Shown piece by piece: positions 1 through 5,673 of a stretch of DNA of 5,729 nucleotides. The DNA is from Betaproteobacteria bacterium (lineage in GTDB: Bacteria; Pseudomonadota; Gammaproteobacteria; Burkholderiales; Thiobacillaceae): assembly GCA_016873905.1 (NCBI GenBank), contig VGVU01000080.1, forward strand, positions 1-5,729. Direction: 5' to 3'. The translations under genes were made by a program, and so were the position numbers. Position 1 is the stretch's first letter. Each line of letters begins with the position of its first letter. The notes beneath the pieces were generated by a model. That model did not search any database. It was not told the origin of the DNA and saw only the letters and a list, made by a program, of their open reading frames with translations.

Positions 1-118
1 TGAGCCCCTCTAAAAATGGGGGGATTACCCTACTACCTAACGCAACTGCCGCGGGGCAACATGACATCCAGACTGATTTCAGAGACAATCTCGCCACCAC
101 AACAACCGGAAAGGTCGG

Positions 119-139
119 GCGGAGTATTTTCTCCGCTTT
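119..139 (+). terminator. Possible weak intrinsic terminator
   Basis: GCGGAG and CTCCGC form a perfect 6-bp GC-rich stem around a TATTTT loop, followed at once by TTTAT. The T tract is short, so termination would be inefficient. It could end transcription of a gene left of the window, or act as an attenuator in the leader of the downstream gene. Confidence 0.35.
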
Positions 140-227
140 ATGTGTAGTTGCTTCTCAACTGATCGCGTAGCGCGGCACACGTCCACTCTGCGGACCCTGC
201 AAGTTACTTTCGCTACGGCTTTCAATC

Positions 228-259
228 ATGCGCTGATGCAAGTTAAGCAGTCAGCGCAT
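228..259 (+). promoter_or_regulatory. Leader hairpin, 12-bp stem with one bulge
   Basis: ATGCGCTGA (228-236) is the exact reverse complement of TCAGCGCAT (251-259). Inside it, TGC (237-239) pairs with GCA (247-249), leaving one bulged G (250) and a seven-base AAGTTAA loop. This is the longest stem in the leader. No T tract follows, so it is not a classical terminator. It may be a structural element of the mRNA leader or a protein-binding dyad. The structure is seen in the sequence; any function is inference. Confidence 0.4.
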
Positions 260-294
260 CCCTTGTCTGACACGACTGAAACCACGCTGCTCTC

Positions 295-307
295 CCAAGG
301 AGCTTGG
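295..307 (+). promoter_or_regulatory. Hairpin enclosing a Shine-Dalgarno-like AAGGAG
   Basis: CCAAG (295-299) and CTTGG (303-307) are perfect complements around a GAG loop. Together they hold an AAGGAG Shine-Dalgarno core at 297-302. The site is too far (53 nt) from the ATG at 356 to serve it directly. It could serve a 12-codon frame starting TTG at 314 and ending at the TAA at 350-352, three bases before that ATG. Sequestration or coupled translation is possible but unproven. Confidence 0.3.
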
Positions 308-355
308 CGGGTATTGTTACGTCTGTCGCTTTTATCTGCTCGGTCTCGTTAAACC

Positions 356-1702
356 ATGGAAATCCTGTTACTGATTGCCCTCATTGTTCTGAATGGCCTG
401 TTTGCCATGTCGGAGATTGCCCTCGTCACAGCGCGGCGAGCCCGGCTTGCCCGAGTGGCGGAAGATGGCGATGGTGCCGCAGCGGTAGCGATCAAACTTC
501 ACGACGAACCGACCCGCTTTCTCTCCACGATCCAGATCGGCATCACTTCGATCGGCATACTCAACGGTATCGTCGGCGAGGCTGTGCTGGCCGAACCCTT
601 TGCCTTGTGGATGCACGAACTCGGGCTGGAGAAAGAAGCCAGCAGCATTGCTGCCACGGCCCTGGTGGTCATTGTCATCACCTACATCTCGATTGTGATC
701 GGCGAGTTGGTTCCCAAGCGCATCGGCCAATTCAATCCGGAGGGTATCGCCCGCCTGGTTGCCCGGCCGATGCAGTTTCTTTCCCTGTTCACCCGCCCCT
801 TCGTCAAATTATTGTCGTTCTCGACCGACACGATCCTGCGCCTGCTTGGCCAGCGTGAGCAACCGGGGCAAGGCGTGACCGAGGAAGAAATCCACGCCAT
901 GATCCAGGAAGGCTCGGAAGCAGGCGTCATTGAGGATCAGGAACGCGAGATGGTGCGCAACGTATTTCGCCTGGATAATCGGCAGATTGGTTCATTGATG
1001 ATTCCCCGCGCGGACATTGTCTACCTGGATGTCGACCGATCCATCGAGGAGAACATGCAATGGATTGCCGCTTCCGATCACTCGCGTTTCCCGGTTTGCC
1101 GTGGCGGACTGCATGACGTCCTGGGCATCGTCAATGCCAAGCAACTACTCAACCAGAAACTGAAAGGCAATCACACCGATCTTGCAGCACAGCTGCAACC
1201 CGCCGTCTTCGTTCCCGAAACCCTGAATGGAATGGATCTACTCGGCCATTTCCGCGCCTCGGGTACCCAGATGGTTCTCGTCGTCGATGAATATGGCGAG
1301 GTTCAAGGGCTGGTTACATTACAGGATGTGCTGGAAGCGGTGACTGGCGAGTTCAAACCGCGTAATCAGGAGGACGCTTGGGCGGTGCAGCGGGAAGATG
1401 GCACTTGGCTATTGGACGGTCTCATCCCCATCCCGGAACTCAAGGATCGACTGGAATGGAAATCTGTTCCAGAGGAGGACAAAAGCCGTTACCACACCCT
1501 AAGCGGACTGGTGATGTGGCTCCTGGGCCGTCTGCCGCATACCAGTGACAAGACGACTTGGGAGGGTTGGGAGTTGGAAGTCGTCGATCTTGATGGCAAG
1601 CGTGTTGACAAAGTATTGGCTAAGAAACTCCCTCAGGAAAATGTATCGCACGAAGAGGTACCGGAGTCCAACGACAAAACAGCCCCGGCTGGCAATGGAT
1701 AG
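356..1702 (+). CDS. CNNM/CorC/HlyC-type membrane protein (DUF21-CBS-CorC_HlyC)
   Basis: A 448-residue inner-membrane protein of the CNNM family, often annotated 'hemolysin family protein'. Characterised relatives are linked to Mg2+/Co2+ transport or efflux. Domains in order: a DUF21/CNNM transmembrane domain (about 1-165) with hydrophobic helices near 2-18, 56-80 and 97-118, a probable fourth near 137-162, and the family signatures FAMSEIAL (16-23) and GELVPKR (116-122); a CBS pair (about 215-335), including VVDEYGEVQGLVTLQDVLE (309-327); and a C-terminal CorC_HlyC domain (about 340-425) with DGLIPIPEL (354-362). A short charged tail follows. Length is usual for the family. ATG 356 is the first usable start because an in-frame TAA sits at 350-352. 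It lacks an obvious Shine-Dalgarno, which is odd. The stop lies only 25 bp before the IS remnant. The family call is firm; the ion transported cannot be read from sequence. Confidence 0.95.
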   Translation: MEILLLIALIVLNGLFAMSEIALVTARRARLARVAEDGDGAAAVAIKLHDEPTRFLSTIQIGITSIGILNGIVGEAVLAEPFALWMHELGLEKEASSIAATALVVIVITYISIVIGELVPKRIGQFNPEGIARLVARPMQFLSLFTRPFVKLLSFSTDTILRLLGQREQPGQGVTEEEIHAMIQEGSEAGVIEDQEREMVRNVFRLDNRQIGSLMIPRADIVYLDVDRSIEENMQWIAASDHSRFPVCRGGLHDVLGIVNAKQLLNQKLKGNHTDLAAQLQPAVFVPETLNGMDLLGHFRASGTQMVLVVDEYGEVQGLVTLQDVLEAVTGEFKPRNQEDAWAVQREDGTWLLDGLIPIPELKDRLEWKSVPEEDKSRYHTLSGLVMWLLGRLPHTSDKTTWEGWELEVVDLDGKRVDKVLAKKLPQENVSHEEVPESNDKTAPAGNG

Positions 1703-1727
1703 CCTGCATTTGCTGAAAGCCCTGTTC

Positions 1728-1755
1728 TGAATCGCCCCGGGAATCGTGGAGGCCA
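1728..1755. repeat. Surviving IS3-type terminal inverted repeat (orfB side)
   Basis: The sequence begins TGAATCGCCCCGGG and runs on through GTGGAGGCCA, just beyond the orfB stop at 1762-1764. A TGA-plus-CCCCGGG start is typical of terminal repeats of this IS3 subgroup, as I recall them. No matching copy is found at the other side of the remnant, consistent with loss of that end. The exact inner boundary of the repeat is an estimate. Confidence 0.7.
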
Positions 1756-1761
1756 TTTGGT

Positions 1762-2448
<687 letters not shown>

Positions 2449-2449
<1 letters not shown>

Positions 2450-2553
2450 TACTTGAGCCGGCGGTCGAGCTCCGCCTGGGCAAAAAACGCACTCGCGAGC
2501 TTCAATATCTCGTTGGCCTTGCGCAGTTCCTTGACCTCGCGTTCCAGCGCCTT
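2449..2553 (-). pseudogene. IS3-family OrfA C-terminal fragment
   Basis: Only the last ~33 codons of orfA remain: [20 protein letters not shown] followed by [11 protein letters not shown] and TAA at 2451-2449. The charged heptad-like pattern is the leucine-zipper tail that follows the HTH in IS3 OrfA proteins. The HTH itself is gone. The strand carries GTTTTTTGC in the ASAFFAQ codons, a U6G run that would be a plausible -1 slippage site for making OrfAB in the intact element. The fragment is now read as the C-terminus of the umuC chimera. Confidence 0.88.
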
Positions 2554-2694
2554 GGCCTCGTTGCTTCTCGCCACGGCACAGCCATCGTTATTGGAGAGCA
2601 CCACCACCGGCCGACCTTCGAGGGTGGGATCAAACACCCGCTCGCAGGAAACATAGAAGTTGTTGCCATCGACAAGGGCAAATACGGCGGGCAT
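2449..2694 (-). pseudogene. umuC: umuC truncated after ~50 codons and fused in frame to IS3 orfA
   Basis: The first ~50 residues are the start of UmuC, the Y-family catalytic subunit of error-prone DNA polymerase V. They show [20 protein letters not shown], with the metal-binding Asp at residue 9, then [20 protein letters not shown]. Native UmuC runs to about 420 residues, so the rest of the palm, fingers, little finger and beta-clamp binding region are missing. From residue 51 the frame continues as the tail of IS3 OrfA to a stop at 2451-2449, giving an open 81-codon chimera. The start lies 15 bp after the umuD stop, the normal umuDC arrangement. The remainder of umuC is not in the window. 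The chimera cannot be a polymerase. Whether the peptide is made or stable is unknown. Confidence 0.92.
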
Positions 2695-2709
2695 GGCGCG
2701 ACCGGAGCC

Positions 2710-3285
2710 TCACTTCAATTTACGCACCACGCCTTTGACCACACCCCAAATCTGCAGTTCCTGACCGGGCTGGATGAGGATAGGTGCGTAATCGGGGTTA
2801 TGTGGCAGAAGTCTGACGGCGTCTGGTTGTTGGTAAAGTTCTTTGACCGTGAGTTGGCCATCGAGCACAGCCAGGACGATATCGCCGTGCCGGGCCTCAA
2901 GAGCCCGATCCACGGCAATCAGATCACCGCTTAAGATGCCGGCATCGCGCATCGACTCGCCGGTCACCCGGACATAAAAAGTAGCCGCTTCGTGTTCGAC
3001 GAGATAGGCATTGAGATCAAGCGTGCCTTCGGCGTAATCCTCGGCGGGTGAAGGAAACCCCGCCGGCACCGAGCCCTCAAACAGCGGCAGCGCTGCCGGG
3101 GTTGCCAGACTGGCGGCTCCCAGCCATTCGATCTCACTCGGCCAGAATGGCCGCTTGGGCTTTTGCAGGTAGGCCTTGATCTCGCCCACCCGGCTGACCG
3201 GAACACGGATCACCTGAGTAGGCTCACCATACGGGCCAAACCCCGGTTTTCGCCCTTGGCCGGGCCGGATACCGCCACGAGGCAT
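2710..3285 (-). CDS. umuD: UmuD, autoproteolytic subunit of DNA polymerase V (extended type)
   Basis: A 191-residue S24-family protein. In the SOS response, RecA filaments stimulate UmuD self-cleavage to UmuD', which joins UmuC in translesion synthesis. The cleavage site is Ala75-Gly76 (VPAGFPSP), the nucleophile Ser111 (TGESMRDAG) and the general base Lys148 (LTVKEL). Spacings Gly-35-Ser and Ser-37-Lys equal those of E. coli UmuD (Gly25, Ser60, Lys97), so the protease looks competent. The protein is ~50 residues longer than E. coli UmuD because of a basic, Gly-rich N-terminus (PRGGIRPGQGRKPGFGPYGE), an extension I recall from other proteobacterial UmuD proteins. The start is ATG 3285-3283, with AAGGTG at 3295-3290 four bases upstream. 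It is the first gene of an operon whose second gene, umuC, is truncated, so UmuD lacks its normal partner here. Confidence 0.95.
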   Translation of the reverse strand: MPRGGIRPGQGRKPGFGPYGEPTQVIRVPVSRVGEIKAYLQKPKRPFWPSEIEWLGAASLATPAALPLFEGSVPAGFPSPAEDYAEGTLDLNAYLVEHEAATFYVRVTGESMRDAGILSGDLIAVDRALEARHGDIVLAVLDGQLTVKELYQQPDAVRLLPHNPDYAPILIQPGQELQIWGVVKGVVRKLK

Positions 3286-3300
3286 AAGACACCTTGTTAA

Positions 3301-3316
3301 CTGTTACGACAAACAA
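3301..3316 (-). promoter_or_regulatory. Candidate LexA (SOS) box for umuD, one half-site imperfect
   Basis: Read on the plus strand, CTG-TTACGACAAA-CAA matches the gamma/beta-proteobacterial SOS box CTG-N10-CAG except for the last base. It ends 15 bases upstream of the umuD ATG and directly abuts the putative -10, a position where LexA would block transcription, much as at E. coli umuDC. The core is less AT-alternating than the E. coli consensus. Placement supports the call; the missing G weakens it. Confidence 0.5.
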
Positions 3317-3346
3317 AGTGTAGCCGGATCACGGGTGCGCGGGCAA
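3317..3346 (-). promoter_or_regulatory. Putative sigma-70 promoter of umuD
   Basis: On the minus strand, TTGCCC (3346-3341) and TACACT (3322-3317) are separated by 18 bases. Each matches the -35 and -10 consensus at four of six positions. The SOS-box candidate begins immediately downstream of the -10. Confidence 0.45.
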
Positions 3347-3382
3347 AAATATTTGCCTATCATGGGCCCCAACTTAATTAAA

Positions 3383-3406
3383 TCAGGCTCATCTGGTGAG
3401 CCCTGA
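3383..3406. repeat. Inverted repeat between divergent umuD and the 238-residue gene
   Basis: TCAGGCTCA (3383-3391) pairs with TGAGCCCTGA (3397-3406), with one bulged C and a five-base TCTGG loop. It lies just after an AT-rich TTAATTAA palindrome (3374-3381) and about 45 bp before the start codon at 3452. It has no T tract in either direction, so an operator or a 5'-leader hairpin is likelier than a terminator. I could not define a promoter for the downstream gene with confidence. Confidence 0.4.
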
Positions 3407-3437
3407 GGGGCATAAATTACAGGCTCGTTTCTTAGCC

Positions 3438-3444
3438 AAGGGAG
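3438..3444 (+). promoter_or_regulatory. Shine-Dalgarno AAGGGAG deciding the start at 3452
   Basis: AAGGGAG lies seven bases upstream of ATG 3452. The in-frame TTG at 3446 is only one base away from it, too close for initiation, so the ATG is chosen. Confidence 0.8.
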
Positions 3445-3451
3445 TTTGATC

Positions 3452-4168
3452 ATGGATTATGTAGGGGTCGTTTGGGTACCTGTCGGAGCAAATATTCGCC
3501 ACGCCCTGCCGTGGTTGCCGCCGGTTCCACCGCAGCATGAAGGGAGCATCTACCTACCCTTCCTGAAACTGGAAGGCGATGGCGCCAGTTTTGATTGCTC
3601 TGAACGCAGTCTGCTTTTTGCCGGCCTGATTCACTACTCGTGTAACGGCCCTCTTCTGGTGCCCGCCATCAACCAGCCCTACCTGCGCGAGGTGTTGCTC
3701 TTGTTGGCCAAAGGCTTTGGCACGCCCGATCTTGAAGAATTGTGCATGAATGTTGCCGCCAGCATTCGCCATGATTTTGGCAATGGGCTGAGCCGCTTGG
3801 CCTTGCGCGCCGGCATGACGCTGCGGCCCGATTCGTCACCTATAAAAAGCGATTTCCTGGTCGATACCTGGTGCCGGCTGCAAACCGGGGATCCGGAAAA
3901 CAGGCCCGAGTTGGCGCTTGAGGCCATTGAGGTCTTCCCCGGCCTCATCAAGGAAGACATATTTCCGGGCGCTTGGGAGGCCTGCCTTTTAACTTACATC
4001 ATTGCGCTGGCCATTTTGTCGCGCTGGGCGGATGCCGAGGCCGCCTATGCCACGCACCGGGAGACCTTCTCGGATCCGGAAGATCGGGCAGAGTTGGAGT
4101 GGATGTTGGCCCACCGGGCCATCGACATGGAACGCCTGGCGCAACCCAGCCTGGGCTGTCGCGAGTGA
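3452..4168 (+). CDS. Hypothetical protein, 238 residues, function unknown
   Basis: I do not recognise this family. The start at ATG 3452 is well supported by its Shine-Dalgarno. There is no signal peptide: MDYVGVVWVPVG is short, and the Pro-rich LPWLPPVPPQHE (19-30) follows. Residues 31-75 look like mixed beta/loop (GSIYLPFLKLEGD). Residues about 76-238 look mainly helical, with Leu/Ala-rich stretches at 79-90 and 176-192. The last of these (ACLLTYIIALAILSRWADAE) could be a membrane helix but fits better as a buried helix of a TPR-like hairpin: AILSRWADAEAAYATHRETF resembles the second half of a TPR unit. Four cysteines are scattered (49, 64, 98, 141), plus 177 and 236, without a metal-binding pattern. 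Codon use resembles the neighbours. A 174-bp gap with a strong dyad separates it from the response regulator, so cotranscription is uncertain. Probably cytoplasmic. Confidence 0.82.
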   Translation: MDYVGVVWVPVGANIRHALPWLPPVPPQHEGSIYLPFLKLEGDGASFDCSERSLLFAGLIHYSCNGPLLVPAINQPYLREVLLLLAKGFGTPDLEELCMNVAASIRHDFGNGLSRLALRAGMTLRPDSSPIKSDFLVDTWCRLQTGDPENRPELALEAIEVFPGLIKEDIFPGAWEACLLTYIIALAILSRWADAEAAYATHRETFSDPEDRAELEWMLAHRAIDMERLAQPSLGCRE

Positions 4169-4235
4169 GATGAGGGTTTCGGTTTTCTGCCAAGGCACTC
4201 CAGATGATCAGCGCGCGGATGAGCACCGCTCACAT

Positions 4236-4259
4236 CGGTGTCGAAACTTTTCGACACCG
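4236..4259. promoter_or_regulatory. Perfect 24-bp dyad upstream of the response regulator; candidate operator
   Basis: The arms CGGTGTCGAAA (4236-4246) and TTTCGACACCG (4249-4259) are exact reverse complements around a CT centre. The dyad sits 67 bp after the 238-residue gene and 83 bp before the response-regulator ATG. No T run follows on either strand, arguing against an intrinsic terminator. It contains TGT-N12-ACA, the spacing of boxes bound by the Fis-type HTH protein TyrR, so autoregulation by the adjacent Fis-HTH regulator is an attractive inference. A stable mRNA hairpin or a factor-assisted terminator remain possible. Confidence 0.6.
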
Positions 4260-4331
4260 CACAATCCCGCGCGGTCCTTTGCCGCCAGAACCTGATTCGT
4301 GCCTCCGGCTTCGCTAACCTGTCAGGCCTGA

Positions 4332-4336
4332 AAGGA
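4332..4336 (+). promoter_or_regulatory. Shine-Dalgarno AAGGA fixing the response-regulator start
   Basis: AAGGA lies six bases before ATG 4343. The open frame extends upstream to a GTG at 4238, but that GTG is inside the dyad, has no Shine-Dalgarno, and would add 35 residues unlike a receiver domain. Confidence 0.85.
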
Positions 4337-4342
4337 AATTAC

Positions 4343-5638
4343 ATGACTAACATCCTGGTCGTCGATGATGAAGAAGGCATCCGCTCCCTCATCTCCGAGA
4401 TTCTGACCGATGAGGGATATACCGTCGCTCTGGCGGGCAATGGCCGCCAGGCCCGCGAGCTTTACGCCAGCCAGGTCTTCGATCTGCTCCTGCTCGATAT
4501 CTGGATGCCCGACACCGACGGCCTCACCCTCTTGAAGGAATGGAACGCCCAAGGCAGCCGGACCATGCCGGTCATCATCATGTCGGCCTTCTCCGAGGAG
4601 GGTTACCGCCACCGCTTCTACCAAATGGGGGTGGCCGCCTTCCTGGCCAAACCCATGTCCTATGCCGCGCTGGTGAACGGTGTGCAAGACATCCTTTCTA
4701 CGCCAGAGCAGCGCTTGGCGAATGCCGACCTGAAAAAGTCGCCGGGGGTTCTGGGCGATAGCGCGGTCGCCCGGGCGCTGGAATTGCGCCTGATGGAATT
4801 GGCTCTGACCCGGAACCCCGTCCTGATGACGCTGGAACCGGGCAGCCCCGGTGAGGCCTGCGCTCGGCGCATCGCTGTGGGCAATAACCCCTTCGAGGTT
4901 CTAAAAAGCCCCACCGATCTGGCAGAAACGCCAAAGCAGTTGCTGCAACGCCTCCGTGGCGGCACCCTCTTCATCCCCAATGTGGCGAGCTTCGACAAAC
5001 GCACCCAAGAAGGCCTGGCGCTGGCATTGGAGCGTAGCGCGGAATTCGCCGTGCGCATCATTTGCGGTTCGGAAGAATTGCTCGGCCTCCGGGTCAATGA
5101 GGGAACCTACTCGGTCCGGGTTTATCAAGCCATCTGTGACAACGCCGTACGCATCCCGCCCCTGCGTGACCGTCTGGAAGATATTCCGCCCCTCATCGTC
5201 CGCTGGCTGCCCGAAGTGGCACGCGAGCAAGGACGCGGTGAGCGCGGCATCACCCCGGATGCCCTGCGCGAACTGATGACGGCACGCCCCTGGCACGGCA
5301 ATGAGGCCGAATTGCGTCGGCAACTGGCCGGGCTCCTGCTGTTATCCGACCAGGATTGTCTGGATGAACACGATGTCCGCCGGCATCTGGGCATGACCAC
5401 GGAAGAGCCCATCACGAGCGATTTGCAGCACCTTCTCCAAATGCCCATGAAAAAAGCCGTCGATCATTTCAGCCGGCAATATCTGATGGCCCTCCTGCAA
5501 CGGTTTGGCAACAACAAATCGGCCGTGGCCGAGTACATCGGCAAGGATCGTACGGCCCTGCACAAGATCCTGCGCCGACTCGACATCCCCCTGCACGACG
5601 AACAGGGCAATAAACCCCGGCCCAGAGCCAAAAAATAA
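4343..5638 (+). CDS. NtrC/NtrX-architecture response regulator with degenerate AAA+ domain
   Basis: A 431-residue cytoplasmic response regulator. The receiver (1-118) is complete: acidic pair Asp8-Asp9 (VVDDEEG), phospho-acceptor Asp52 (LLLDIWMPDTDG), Ser81 (IIMSAF) and Lys103 (FLAKP). The Fis-type HTH (about 370-415, AVAEYIGKDRTALHKILRRL) most resembles NtrX. The middle (about 137-350) is recognisably a sigma-54-activator AAA+ domain but has lost its working parts. Walker A GESGTGKE is replaced by LEPGSPGEA (164-172), with no Lys. The segment that normally carries GAFTGA is deleted, and Walker B GGTLFLDE reads GGTLFIPN (206-213). The FRxDLYYRL arginine-finger region reads TYSVRVYQAI (255-264), and GNVREL of sensor II reads GNEAEL (320-325). 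IPPLRDRLEDIPPL (271-284) survives. It should therefore not hydrolyse ATP or remodel sigma-54 polymerase. It probably binds DNA as a phosphorylation-controlled dimer and acts with sigma-70 or as a repressor. No sensor kinase is in the window. The start is set by AAGGA; family usual length is about 450. Confidence 0.92.
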   Translation: MTNILVVDDEEGIRSLISEILTDEGYTVALAGNGRQARELYASQVFDLLLLDIWMPDTDGLTLLKEWNAQGSRTMPVIIMSAFSEEGYRHRFYQMGVAAFLAKPMSYAALVNGVQDILSTPEQRLANADLKKSPGVLGDSAVARALELRLMELALTRNPVLMTLEPGSPGEACARRIAVGNNPFEVLKSPTDLAETPKQLLQRLRGGTLFIPNVASFDKRTQEGLALALERSAEFAVRIICGSEELLGLRVNEGTYSVRVYQAICDNAVRIPPLRDRLEDIPPLIVRWLPEVAREQGRGERGITPDALRELMTARPWHGNEAELRRQLAGLLLLSDQDCLDEHDVRRHLGMTTEEPITSDLQHLLQMPMKKAVDHFSRQYLMALLQRFGNNKSAVAEYIGKDRTALHKILRRLDIPLHDEQGNKPRPRAKK

Positions 5639-5658
5639 CGCCTTCCAACCCCTCTCTC

Positions 5659-5672
5659 ATTCATGGATGAAT
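5659..5672 (+). promoter_or_regulatory. Short dyad overlapping the ribosome binding site of the last gene
   Basis: ATTCAT (5659-5664) and ATGAAT (5667-5672) are exact complements around GG. The dyad ends one base before the ATG at 5674 and contains the GGATGA (5665-5670) that is the only Shine-Dalgarno candidate for that gene. It could mask the ribosome binding site weakly, but a two-base loop cannot form, so the real stem would be four AT-rich pairs at most. Confidence 0.25.
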
Positions 5673-5673
5673 C

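Larger units (their letters stand above)
1..355. other. Gene-free leader region upstream of the CNNM-family gene
   Basis: No convincing coding region lies in these 355 bases. The one open frame on the plus strand (140-352) has no Shine-Dalgarno and a Ser/Thr/Arg/Leu-rich composition unlike a conserved protein. The stretch is less GC-rich than the genes that follow. It holds several short inverted repeats, at 119-136, 181-195 (GTCC/GGAC arms), 228-259 and 295-307, and a direct repeat TGCAAGTTA at 198-206 and 237-245. The density of hairpins would fit a structured 5' untranslated region, but I could not match it to a known riboswitch class. No clear -35/-10 pair was found. Confidence 0.6.

Noticed and set aside
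1..23. CCCC/GGGG hairpin at the window edge
   Set aside because: It is a four-base homopolymer stem with a long AT loop and no T tract, and the context to the left is missing.
140..352. 70-codon open frame in the leader
   Set aside because: It has no Shine-Dalgarno, overlaps the tail of a terminator-like hairpin, and its composition does not look like a conserved protein. It is kept only as the source of the possible 12-codon coupling frame at its 3' end.
100..355. yybP-ykoY or M-box riboswitch before the CNNM gene
   Set aside because: A GGAGTA string and stems are present, but the ordered conserved loops of these classes were not found by eye.
304..858. 184-codon open frame overlapping the CNNM gene
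   Set aside because: It is a shifted-frame reading of a strongly conserved gene, with Cys/His/Arg-rich low-complexity translation.
3446..3451. TTG start for the 238-residue protein
   Set aside because: It lies one base from the Shine-Dalgarno; ATG 3452 is at ideal spacing.
4238..4342. N-terminal extension of the response regulator from GTG 4238
   Set aside because: The GTG is inside the perfect dyad and has no ribosome binding site. ATG 4343 has AAGGA at six bases and begins a canonical receiver.
4169..4342. Sigma-54 or sigma-70 promoter for the response regulator
   Set aside because: There is no GG-N10-GC with proper context and no -35/-10 pair with acceptable spacing.
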